Positions 33,800 to 44,119 of a DNA stretch of 64,000 bases are shown piece by piece; position 1 is the first letter of the stretch; the number at the start of each line of letters is the position of its first letter. Under the pieces are notes generated by a model. It saw only the letters and a program-made list of their open reading frames with translations. It ran no database searches and was not told the DNA's origin. The DNA comes from Cristatella mucedo. Lineage: Eukaryota > Bryozoa > Phylactolaemata > Cristatellidae. The DNA lies in contig WPIO01000018.1 of NCBI GenBank assembly GCA_009760855.2, positions 2,235,001 through 2,299,000 on the forward strand, read 5' to 3'. A program made the translations under genes and the position numbers.

Positions 33800-36070
33800 T
33801 TTGTGGTGCAGGTCTTCTTAATCTGCGTTCAGACTCAACCGGCATCATCGATACCCTCACTGATGCAGTGAACGTGACACTCAGGAGTGCTCCTGACAAG
33901 CAAGCTTAGGTTTATTCTATCCGTGTACAGAGTCGCTAAGGTTCCTTTTAATTTAAAAAACCTAATAAAGTTGTGCATGGCTAAGCCCAGGATTAAACTT
34001 CGTTTGACAAAATCAGGATCTGATGAAGATCCAGTCAATTTCAAGGACTTCCTCCGGGTTTACACCCGGAAGCTAAACAGAGCCAGGGCTTCTTACACTC
34101 GAAAGCTGAATTCTTGCCAGTCGGACCCGAAGCAGATTTATAAGACAGTAAGCCATTTAATGGCCTGTAGTGTGAGGTCTGACTGCTCAGACGTTAAGAG
34201 CTCAGCTGACAAGTTTTCAGCCTTCTTTACTAAATCTAATTGTGCACGTTCGTGCCTTCATGAGCCCATCTCCTACTTAAGCAATCGTGGACTCACAACC
34301 TAAGACCTTCCTTAAAAGGTTTGGCGAGGTTTCTGCATGAGATGCGGCTACTTTAATAAGGTCTAGCAAACAGAGCTGGTCTCCTGAAGACCCTATACTA
34401 TCATCCCTGTTGTCTTCACTGTCAGACCATTTAGCCATTTCACTACCGGAAATTTTAAAGGTTCTTTGATAAAGGGGGTTGTCCCCAAATCCTTAAAATC
34501 GGCAATCGTTAGACTAATACTTCAAGAGCCTCGACTAGATACCATGGTTTTGGCTAAATCTCGCCCAGTTTCCCTTCATCCTTTCTTGTCAAAGATTCTT
34601 GAAAAAATATTCGCTAAGCAGCTGGTTGAATATATTGAAAAGAATGAAATTTCAGAAACGTTTTAATCAGGGTTCAAGAGGCAGCATTCCACAGAAACTG
34701 CTCTACTCCGTATTAAAAATGACATTCTACGTGACAAAAAGGACGGGAATGTCAGTGCCCTAGCTCTTTTAGATATATCTCCTGCCTTCGACGCCATTGA
34801 TCACGATGTTCTGCTTGAACGATTAAGAACAACGATCGGTCTGGCAGAAGAAGCACTGGCGTGGTTTGCATCCTACTTGTCTGATCGTGTTCAATCGTGT
34901 CGTGTGGGGTCAGGTCTCACACACTAAAAGGGTCACCTGTGGATTCTCTCAAGGGTATTTAGTCGGTCCCTTGCTGTTCTCCATTTACACACAACCACTG
35001 GGCAAAGTGATGAATGCCCATGGAATAGCGTATTACTTTTACGCTGACAGTACTTAGTCGTATTTGTCATTCAAACCGTCAGAATCTGCTGCAGCAACTT
35101 AGAAACTGAATGCTTACCTTGCCGATATTCGATCCTGGATGTCGGAAAACTTCCTGAAATTAAATGATAATACAATTGAACTGCTGCTCATAGGACACCC
35201 AAAGCATGGGGCTGGATTTAAAGGCGTCACATTTCTAATAGGTGATGCTGTCGTGCGAATATCACCACGTGCTCGAAATATAGGCGTCGTTTTCCACGGC
35301 TACCTCAATTTTTAAAGCTTTACTCAGAAAACTGCTTGTATAGCTAGCCACCACAAAGATCCCTATCCAAAATTAGGTGCGGTCTTCCACAGTGGCTTGC
35401 AAAGAATTTAGCCATCTCCTTAGTTGTGTCTCTGCTTCATAATTGTAATTACGTGGGCTACAAAAGAGGGCAACTATGCCACTAAAGCTGAATAATAATA
35501 AGGCTGCAAGGCTAGTCTACAAGTCCTAGAGGTTTTAGCATGTGTCTTCTTTGCTAAAAGAGCTAGGATGGATGGCGGTTGAGCGATGGATATAGAGCAA
35601 AGTTCTTGAGCCGGCCCATAAGGCCAGCCACGGCTTAGCTCCTTCGTACCAAGCTGAACTGCTGCATGAGTTTCAGCCTCTTTTCTCTATCAGATCCTGT
35701 GTGGCCAATAAATGAGCTCTGCCATTCATCCACTTTAAAACTGTTGGTAACAGAAGCTTTAGCTTTGCAGGTCGTAGACTGTTTAACTTACTCCCACAAT
35801 TCTTACGCAATGACAACTATTCTCATGCTGCTGACTATTGCTCATTATTTTCAGCGGTCCTGAAATACTACTTCAATGCTTCTTACTACATTAGTTGCTC
35901 TCCTGACTGTACTATACTTCAAACTTTCTCTTTGTTGCGTGTGACGAAGTCTGTTTGCTAATGAACGCCTGCCGAAAGCAGCTTAGGCTGTTAGTGGGCT
36001 ATACGAAACTTTCCTAAGTAACATCCACATAATCTTTACGGCTTTGTGGAGTTACCGATGGAGACACATT
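33800..36070 (+). mobile_element. LINE family B copy: linker, RT and 3' end
   Basis: A second L2/CR1-like LINE, distinct from family A. 33887-34303 reads LRLTKSGSDEDPVNFKDF (linker before RT); 34466-34666 SRPVSLHPFLSKILEK; then STETALLRIKN and ALLDISPAFDAIDHDVLLER; 34866-35057 QGYLVGPLLFSIYTQPLGKV and FYADST with a stop where YADDTQ is expected; then SENFLKLNDN. Multiple stops and shifts follow. Coding remnants LFNLLPQFLRNDNYSHAADY match the family's other copy at 44.0 kb. The 3' UTR ends near GAGTTACCGATGGAGACACA at about 36070. Confidence 0.8.
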
Positions 36071-36114
36071 ACGTTTCTTGGAAAATACATTGATTTTAGG
36101 TTGGCATACAAAAT

Positions 36115-36241
36115 GATAAAGCGCCCTCAGAGAACTCAAGCTCTTTCTAGGCACTTTACATTTTCTGCAGAGGTAAATACAAGTAAATGGTGAGTAATAT
36201 AATGCTCGTTAAGCAACATGAATAACATGGTTAGGAGTGAC
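36115..36241 (-). mobile_element. LINE family A tail insertion with 13-bp target duplication
   Basis: Only 127 bp of the LINE 3' end, minus strand, flanked by the exact direct repeat TGGCATACAAAAT at 36102-36114 and 36242-36254. It has the full stem-loop but almost no (ATT)n. Nearly identical to the first about 115 bp of the copy starting at 37335. Confidence 0.85.
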
Positions 36242-36364
36242 TGGCATACAAAATATAATAATGAAAAATGGGCATTTTAACACTTCATAGTCACAGGTTA
36301 TTGGTAAATATGACAAATTTATATATAGTTATTTTGCACCCTTAAATGATCCACATCTCGATGA

Positions 36365-36440
36365 AGGTACTTCACGTATGCCACGTTGCTCGAGCCCCGT
36401 CCTTGGTCGTCAAATTCCACATAACGTGCCCCGACAAACC
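36365..36440 (-). mobile_element. SINE-1 fragment
   Basis: On the minus strand: GGGGCTCGAGCAACGTGGCA, TACGTGAAGTACCTT, i.e. the B-box region and start of the tail of SINE-1. Confidence 0.45.
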
Positions 36441-36609
36441 TTGGAACCAGAAAAAAGTTACTTATCAGACCAAACATTGATTTAAATTGTGTAATTAAAA
36501 AAAATCTCTGACATGTCAGATACAGGATATTTGGGAACCGAGAGGGTGCTACGTGTATAGCCTACATAGGAACCGAGCTACGCACAGCAAGGAAACAGCA
36601 CGCCCTATA

Positions 36610-36755
36610 GCTTTCTGCACAGGTTCCGCCCAAAGGTTAAGGTCTCACCCAAAGCAAGGTCTGGCCGAGGTGGTGTGCTCGAGGAACGTGGCACTTGTAA
36701 AGCGCCTAAATAGTGATTAGGTTCTCATAGGGCGCGATACCAATGAATAACATTT
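36610..36755 (+). mobile_element. SINE-1 copy with LINE A tail
   Basis: GGTTAAGGTCTCACCC, AGGTCTGGCCGAGGTGGTGT, GCTCGAGGAACGTGGC, then TGTAAAGCGCCTAAATAGTG, ATTAGGTTCTCATAGGGCGC, directly comparable with the LINE A stem-loop GCGCC..GAGTTCTCTGAGGGCGC. The clearest copy for the shared tail. Confidence 0.7.
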
Positions 36756-36937
36756 CTTATTTTTTATTTTAGGAAGTTTTCTCGCACATATTGAAAATAT
36801 AGCGACTAGAATAGAGAGTCCATAAGTTGGACGTAACACGCTTCAAAAACTGACCAAAAAAACCAAAATATGAAACACTATTTCACTTTTCTGTGAGATT
36901 TCTGTGCTTACAACAGATTAAATCGCAACTATTTTAC

Positions 36938-37033
36938 ACATGTGTGTGTATGTCTATGTGTGCATGCCATTGTGTGCGCACTTCTGTGTATGTGGATGTG
37001 TGTATGTTTCTGTCTGTATATGTGTGTGTGCAG
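36938..37033. repeat. Imperfect (TG)n microsatellite
   Basis: TGTGTGTGTATGTCTATGTG and similar TG/TATG units for about 95 bp, about 125 bp before psi-SULT-A exon 2. Confidence 0.9.
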
Positions 37034-37334
37034 CCATCCTGTGCTTGTACCGCCAGCCTAAGTACTAATCAAACTGACACAGGCAATGCAATGCTGTAGT
37101 TGTAGGTGTCTTTCTTAATGTTTAATTAACTATGATCACATTCTGTTGAATTTTGAAGGTACTCACAGGGCAATTGACATCGCTCTAAGGGTTATCCATG
37201 ACGGTGAACTGCAAGCAGCTTGATGTGACGTCGATTAAAACGCATATGAATTCAAGCCACTGGCAAATGATGACTTACAGGTACGTGCTAAGAATGCCAC
37301 GTGTGCTTGGTGTTTTCAGATTTGTAATTATTAT

Positions 37335-38075
37335 AATGCAAATGATAAAGCGCCCTCAGAGAACTCTAGCTCTTTCTAGGCACTTTACATTTTCTGCAAA
37401 GGTAAATACAAGTAAATGGTGAGTAATATAATGCTCGTTAAGCAACATGAATAGCATGGTTAGGAGTAACATACACAGGGACAGCATGCACCTATTGGTT
37501 AGTGGCATCATGCAGTGTCCGCACGCATAAGCACATGAAGGACGAATTACAGGGACCCACTAAATGCTGTCCTAAATAGATGTGGTTTTAAGTTGTTTTT
37601 AACGTGGTCAAGTCAAGTGTTGTGACGCAAGTCGGGAGAGAGGTCCAGGCTTCAAGAGTGTACGAACTCAATGCACGGTTTCCAAACGATTTGAGGTTTG
37701 TATGAGGTATTAGTAAACAGTCGGATTCCAAAAAGCGGGTGGTGCGATGCTCGGCCTAGTGGGGGAGTAAAATCCGAGAGATACGCTGGAGCCAAAGAAT
37801 GAAGTGACCTAAAAGTGAGCAACAAAACCTTGAAGTCAATCCGTTGCTTAAATGGGAGCCAGTGCAGGTCGGCGATAATTGGTGTGACGTGGAACCTGCG
37901 ACGCTCACGACAAGAGTAGCTGCAGAGTTTTTGCCAGTTGCAATATTACTAATAATGCACTTGATAAAGCGCCTACTGAGAAATTAATCTCCCTCTAGGC
38001 GCTTCACATTTGCACATGCCGGTAGGCCAGCTAGCTGTGAGTTACAGTATCGCTTGAAAATCACGTACAAACAAG
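37335..38075 (-). mobile_element. LINE family A copy in psi-SULT-A intron 2
   Basis: Minus-strand copy with 3' UTR, C-terminal coding block and stem-loop. On the plus strand it shows AGGGACCCACTAAATGCTGT, GGGAGAGAGGTCCAGGC, GATTTGAGGTTTGTATGAGG and the HWLP-region complement. Heavily mutated, no long frame. A second, 60-70 bp tail copy is nested at about 37947-38012. Confidence 0.8.
37947..38012 (-). mobile_element. Nested mini-copy of the LINE A 3' tail
   Basis: Inside the larger LINE A copy the expected sequence between TTGCCAGTTGCAAT and GCACATGCCGGTAGG is replaced by ATTACTAATAATGCACTTGA, TAAAGCGCC, TCTAGGCGCTTCACATTTGC, a stem-loop plus short ATT tail in the same orientation. Confidence 0.65.
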
Positions 38076-39150
38076 TAATCCTAGGATAATTTACACATTT
38101 CTTTCATCAGATAGTGAATTTGTGGTTTCAAGCTTACTGCTCCCAATCTGGAGCAGTGTAGTGTGCGCCTGCTGCTTGTGCTGTTGTAATTTTCGAGTAT
38201 CATGGCACTGGTTTAGACGTGTCGACTGCGGCCAATAGCTGTCATTGAAGCGGCTTAGGGTCAGGCGACTAATGCAGGCTGTATTTTTCAGCACGTGCAG
38301 CAATTTATTGGGCTCTCATACATGTGCCCGTTGAGAATAATGAAGTAGGGTCTCGTTTACCGGCACATGTGCCAGCTGTGTGTCCTCGAGGCTCCAAGAA
38401 CAGCCACCGCCGGAGACACTGTCCTACTACAGAAGCTCTAATAGCTGCAATCACAAAGAGTAATCGCCACCAACACTCTATTTGACGTACTGCCACTGAA
38501 GGTCCAGGACGTTAAAGCTTAGGTTAGAGGAACTGAACAGTTGATCCTAATTCCTACTAAGTTCTGGCATGCTATATCTTTGAAGGTCATTCAATTAAAA
38601 TACCATAAGACTTTAAGCGATCCTGAGAAACAGTGTCATTTGTATTTTAACTTTCCTTAACAACAAAATGCGAGTCTTCTGCTTTCTTTCCCGTCACACA
38701 CCATCCAGCTAATGCCATTATTACATCCTTTTTTCAGGTAATCTACGTGCTCCGAGATCCCGGAGATGCTGCTGTCAGTGCTCGGAATTAAGTTCTAGTT
38801 TTCCAGGCATTATTGTCGGACCATCTTTTGCCTTGGGTATTAGTGCTTGAGTCATACTTGCATGATGAAAGTGGAAATCTAACCATTTGCCACTTTGGAA
38901 GCTACCTGTGGAAGCTCTCTGTAGTTTTAGATCACTGTTGCCTATTTTTTAGGTCAATTTTTCTCATGGTCACGGCACTTTAGTACTATCAGGAATATTT
39001 GATTGAGCGCGAGACTCTGCTTTTTTACTAAACAAGAATGAAAGAGGTGTATAGAGAAGAGAAAATTCCCTGCTAAACAAATCTACTTGACTGGATTCAA
39101 CTTCCCATAAAAATTGACAACCGAAAGGTGCTCTGTAGGCAGATAGGCGT

Positions 39151-39155
<5 letters not shown>

Positions 39156-39243
<88 letters not shown>
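39156..39243. repeat. (AG)44 microsatellite
   Basis: 88-bp uninterrupted AG run in the intron between psi-SULT-A exons 5 and 6. Confidence 0.97.
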
Positions 39244-39244
<1 letters not shown>

Positions 39245-40121
39245 ATGGTGGCTAGCTAATGCTTAGCAAGTATATCTAGCCTTGAATTTCCTTGGGTGCA
39301 ATCTACTAACTCAGTAATATTACTTGAGGACTCTCGGAATTGGTCAGAACCTAGACTTCGAGCTACTGAGCCGTGACTGCGTCTACAGAAGTGTCAAGAG
39401 TTAAAGGATAGCCTTCGTTGTGAAAAATAACCAAGGTAACTGATAAACGTATTCGTTGTCAAGGGTTTCGATGGAGAATACATCCATAAGATGTGTAATC
39501 TATAGCATCTGCCTTCGGCTGGATTTTCTTGCTCTCACCATTGCTGGGATTTCAGAGATGGCTGTGCATGCGAGTAAGTAATAGCATTCTGTTTCACTAC
39601 AAGTCTTTTTTAAAAGAACAACTGCACTCTAAACATTCCATGAACTAGCTAACAATTACGTGACGAACAGTAATTTAAAGTAATTTTCCGATCTGCTAGT
39701 TCAGTTGCATGTGTTGAATGCTTCACAAGGGTTGCTTTAGCTTGGGTCTTGCCAAGCTCTAGCAATTGTTCAGTTGCAAAGTTTCTCAGGCATTACCTGT
39801 TCACTTCAATGTGCACGTGAATCGCATCGTGTATCCGGGATTTTTTATACTAGCAGGCTTAGGTGCTACTCGCTGGCTCTAAGGCGGTGCTGTACTTGCA
39901 CCTTTCAACTCGATGCATACACTAGTTGATAGGCAGGCGAGGGGCCTCAATTTCCCTTGCATCCTTTGACCGTAAGTATTTCTCCTTACCTCGCGACGGC
40001 AAAATAACCACCAGTTGAACATAGGAAAAGTTAGACTTTTCAGTGGTCCCATTACAAATAGATTTACAGTACTATATTCAGAAGTTTCTAGTGCTGATTA
40101 GACCCAAGCTTTCTTGTAAAT

Positions 40122-40309
40122 AATTAGTTGTCAACCTTGGTTATGCCGCGACCTTTTATTATAGTTCCTGTTGTTGTGGTGACCCCTAACCATAAATATA
40201 TTGTGTGCAAAACGTGGAAATGCGTGCTTTTCGATCGTCTTACTTGACCCATGTGAAGGGGTCGTTCGAACCCACAAAGGGGTAGCGACCCCCAGGTTGA
40301 GAACCGCTG
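40122..40309 (-). mobile_element. hAT-type MITE, copy 2, with 8-bp target duplication
   Basis: 188-bp element with 15-bp terminal inverted repeats, AATTAGTTGTCAACC at the left and GGTTGAGAACCGCTG at the right, subterminal inverted GGGGTAGCGACCCCC, and flanking 8-bp direct repeats TTGTAAAT/TTGTAGAT (one mismatch), the hAT duplication length. Interior is the reverse complement of the copy at 22945. It lies in psi-SULT-A intron 5. Confidence 0.82.
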
Positions 40310-41097
40310 TTGTAGATGCTATTGCATGAAGAGTTTCTGCAGTGCATAATTAAGTCTGCTTGTTTTGAAAAGTTTGAATTTCATCAAATGGTATCACTTG
40401 TACATGGCTGATGGTATATTTCTGTAGTGAGGCTTGTGCTCTTTACCATTCAAAATAAAAAAGAAAGTGTAGCTAGCTATATCAGAATCAGAAAGTAGTT
40501 TACGTTTACTTTTTAAGTGCTGTACACTGATGATAAGTTAAAAGAAAGTTAAACTAAGAGAAATTTAAAGATTGTTATTGAAGACTTTTCATTAGGCTTT
40601 GCTTTTAACATCGTTTAGTCAAGCATATTGCTTGTGATGAAATGCGTATTGTAAAATATTCGAATCTCAATTTATTCCCTTTTATCACATAGGATCTCAG
40701 AAGATCCGTTCTAACTATTACGAAGTTTCTCGGCAAAGAATTGTGAGCAAGCACATTGATGTCAAAGCGGAATCGTGCACGTGTAAAGCTGGGATAGCAG
40801 CCAGCCCGAGCTCGCCACCACAAGGAAAGGAATAGTTGTTGCTGCGAATTTTCATTGCTTTAGTAAGCTTAATTAGCTTTATTTGACCTCTGCTAGCTTC
40901 ATCTATCGGTCTTTCGTGCTATCTACTCCCTCTTAATGATTTGCTTTTTGATCTGGTGCTGTTGCTTGCGTTGCATTCATCACTAGTTTGTCATTGAATA
41001 AGCTAATCTTTGAATACTAGCATTATTACAAAGTCTTGAGAGAGTGGTCTGTGATTTGCAATAGAAATTCCTCGGAAAATTATATCGATAGTGATAA

Positions 41098-41155
41098 AAA
41101 ATAATACGTTTAGATAGCCCTCTTAGAGAACTGAATCTCTTGGACGATATCTCAG
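41098..41155 (-). mobile_element. LINE family A tail scrap
   Basis: AAAAATAATACG..TAGCCCTCTTAGAGAACTGA, then ATCTCTTGGACG: a decayed match to the minus-strand stem-loop. Confidence 0.35.
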
Positions 41156-41159
41156 GGTT

Positions 41160-42115
41160 GCTATAGACCTCCGCCTATGGGACGTAGTATTTAGGGTTTC
41201 TAATTTACCTCTCATCAAGCCTTGGCGGTGGGGCCAATTGGAATGCACCCTGGGCGGAAATCCGTATTTTCGCAAGGATGGTCACTTATATGTTATGTCT
41301 TACCAGAGGTCAGAGCCATCGCTAGAATGCTGCAGCTTCGTAATGCTTTTCATCGCTTCTAGAACCCTTTGCCCCTTTGACCCTTCGATCCACTGTCCTC
41401 ACTTATTATGCCTACCTGCTTAAAACAAGCTCTTGCGTAGGCAGCCTTAACATCGAGTAATTAGCTAACAGTTCCATCTAGAAAAATATATTCCGCCTCA
41501 TACTTTCATAGAACACTTCTATTCTGATAATGCAGCTAACCATGGTCCCTGATATAAGCCACAAGAGCGCCAAAATACTTATTGGTTCGACCCCGAATTT
41601 GCATCGAAGTACCATCATACGCAGTTATTCCAGATGACGTATGTGCCCTCAATCGACGTTAGGCATAAAACTAGTAAATAAAGTGGCGAGTAATTTTTCA
41701 GCCGATATCCTTGATTACTAAGCTCAATTCAGTCGGACCTGACGTAGTAGGGAGAGACTGCATCCAGTTTAGCCTATTTGCACAGCAGACATTTCACAAG
41801 CCCAAAGCGAAAATAACGCCAAATGTGCAAGTACGTGCCTAGCCTGTAAAACTAAGCCTAAATCAAGATCAGCTCAAGTCTTTCCGAGGGTTTCGTTTTT
41901 CTGAGTACCGATAATAGACTAAGTAATTGTCACTGGTAGCTCTTTAAATACTCGTAGGGCCATATTGTTGACCAGTAAAAACCCAAGTGCTTTCATGTTT
42001 TTGCAGTAATTTCACGAAAATGTGTGAACAGAGAGGTCTATAAGCCTTAGTCGCTGCATTGAAATTTTAGGGTTCATGTTAATTTGACTACCTACGTAGC
42101 CTTGAGAACTTCAAA
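41160..42115. other. Unassigned sequence
   Basis: No supported gene. SULT exon 7 of the upstream pseudogene was looked for here and not found. Confidence 0.4.
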
Positions 42116-42120
42116 GTCTT

Positions 42121-43290
42121 CTTAATAATAATAATAATAATATTGCACTTGATAAAGCACCTTCAGAGAACTCAATCTCTTTCTAGGCGCTTTACATTTG
42201 CTGCAAAGTGATATGCAATTGAATAGTAAGTAAAATCATGCTTGAAAAACAAACAAACAAAATGAGTAATATGGTTAGGGGTGACATGCACAAGGTCAGC
42301 ATGCAAATGTGGTTAGTGGCAGCACGCACAGTGTCAGCACGCATAAGCACATCAAGGACGAATCGCAGGGACCCAATAAATGCTGTCCTAAATAGGTGTG
42401 TTTTTAAGTTTCTTTTAAATATGGTCAAGTCATGGAATGTTCTGACGCAAGTCGGGCGGGAGTTCCAGGCTTTGGGAGCATACGAGCTAAATGCACAGTC
42501 TCCAAAGGTATTTCCATACTGTTGGATTCCAAAAAGCGGGTGGTACGATGCTTGGCCTAATGGGGTAGTATATCTGAAAGATAGGCTGGAGCCACAGAAT
42601 GAAGGAACCTAAAAGTCAGCGACAAAACCTTGAAGTCAATCCGTTGCTTGACTGGTAGCCAGTGCAGGTTGGCAAGAAGTGGAGTAATTTGGCAACTGCG
42701 ACGCTCACGACAGACAAGCCTAGCTGCAGAGTTTTGCACCAACTCCAATCGCCTGATCGCACATGCTGGTAGGCCAGTAAGCAGTGAGTTGCAGAAGTCG
42801 AGACGGGATGTTACGAATGCATAGACCAACTTGGACGTGGTATCCTTATCTAAACAAGCCCTAACTTAAGCAATTTCATGAGCAGATTTGACTGTGGAGC
42901 TGATGTGGTCGTCTAACGAGAGGTGGCATCGGAATATGATACCTAGATTTTGAGCTGATTTAATTGGAGATATGCTGGCTGAGCTAATTTTGAAAGTCAG
43001 CCTTTCCAATCTCTGAATCACACTGGGTTTGCCCATAACTAGTAAGTTAGTTTTATCATCGTTTAGTTTTAGAAAATTTGCAGCCATCCATGTGCGGATG
43101 TCATCAATGCATGCAGCAACTGAGTTTAGAGAATTTGAGGTGCTCGAAGGCTGGGAGGCATCAAAGCAAAGGTACAACTGAGTGTCATCCGCATAGAAGT
43201 GAAAGCCTAGATTGTGTTTGGCAATCACATCAGCAAGAGGAAGAGTATAAACCGTGAAAAGAACCGGACCTAGCACAGAGTTCTTAGTTT
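42121..43290 (-). mobile_element. LINE family A copy, best-preserved RT end
   Basis: 5'-truncated minus-strand copy with (ATA)n tail at 42121-42140. 42866-43333 is open: SVLGPVLFTVYTLPLADVI, intact active site FYADDTQLYLCF, MAANFLKLNDDKTNLLVMGK, PIKSAQNLGIIFRCHLSLDD. 42557-42829 is open: NSLLTGLPACAIRRLE, CQITPLLANLHWLPVKQRID. 42192-42428 carries the C-terminal end FKRNLKTHLFRTAFIGS. A deletion near 42510 removes the PIPRTNLK region. The least damaged family A sequence in the window. Confidence 0.88.
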
Positions 43291-43755
43291 TTGTCAAAAT
43301 AGATCTAAATTTCTCCCCAAACCTCAAAAGCAAGGCATTGGTAGGGTTAATTACTGAAGCCTTAACAACCTAATTGGATAACAGTGAAGCTGAAGTAAAC
43401 TCGTTTGCTAAAACAGAATAAATTAAAGGCGAAGTTCACAGCTCGTAAAGAGTCAGTGAGACAATTGCATATGGATGCCATGAATTTGTATAACTGCTAT
43501 CCCAGAATCTCAAATCTGTTTAAAGCCGACCGAAAAGCAGCAGCTGCTGCACATAGGAGTATTTGGTTAAAGCTCTCCTGATACTTACGTAGCCGGTACT
43601 GTGATAAATGCTCTGGCTAATTGCCTAATGCGCCCGGCATCTTTTCGCCACTCTGTTATTAGTCGTTAATAAATGTAAATTATTGATATAAGTGCAGTAC
43701 AATTAATGTAGGGCAAGACAAAAAGCGATCGCATCAGTTAATTTTCATTCATCCT

Positions 43756-44115
43756 TGTATGTATGTATGTATGTATCTCCATCGGTAACTCCACTAAGTC
43801 ATAAAGACCATGTGGGTGTTAAGCAGGAGAGTTTTGTATAGCCCACTCACAGCCTAAGAGGCTTTCGGTACGCATTCGGTAGCCAACAGACTTCGTCTCA
43901 GACAACAAAGAGAAAGTGAGATGCATAGCAGAGTCAGGAGAGCAGTTGAGGTAGTGAGCAGCATAGAAGTAGCAGCTCAGGACGGCTGAAAAAGATGTGC
44001 CATGGTCGGCAGTTGGAGAGTAGATGTCGTTGCGTAAGAATTGTGGAAGCGAGTTCCACAGTCTAGGACCTGCAGAGCTATAGCTTCTGTCGCCAACTGT
44101 CTTTAAGTGTAGGAA
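43756..44115 (-). mobile_element. LINE family B 3' end with (TACA)n tail
   Basis: Minus-strand 5'-truncated copy. It reads LWNSLPQFLRNDIYS, ADHGTSFSAVLSCYF and FSLLSETKSV, then the 3' UTR with GAGTTACCGATGGAGATACA running into (TACA)5 at 43756-43776. This fixes the 3' end of family B, seen without the microsatellite at about 36070. Confidence 0.75.
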
Positions 44116-44119
44116 TGGG

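Larger units (their letters stand above)
37159..40829 (+). pseudogene. Sulfotransferase pseudogene, exons 2-6, inverted (psi-SULT-A)
   Basis: Five exon remnants in correct order on the plus strand: exon 2 37159-37280, exon 3 38391-38522, exon 4 38738-38870, exon 5 38953-39046, exon 6 40693-40829. Exon 2 encodes THRAIDIALRVIHDGELQAA then a TGA (37221) and a TAA (37236). Exon 3 ends LFDVLPLKVQDVKA then TAG. Exon 4 begins VIYVLRDPGDAAVSA followed by a TAA and has the same 133-bp length as SULT-1 exon 4. Exon 5 is one base short. The exon 6 donor GT has become GA. Introns are retained, so this is a duplicated copy, not a retrocopy; sequence is closer to SULT-1 than SULT-2. Intron 2 carries a LINE A copy; intron 5 an (AG)n run and a hAT MITE. 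Exons 1 and 7 were not found. Confidence 0.85.

Noticed and set aside
36115-37455. CRISPR-like or regularly spaced repeats (two near-identical blocks)
   Set aside because: The two blocks are LINE A 3' tails, one with its own target duplication; there is no regular spacing.
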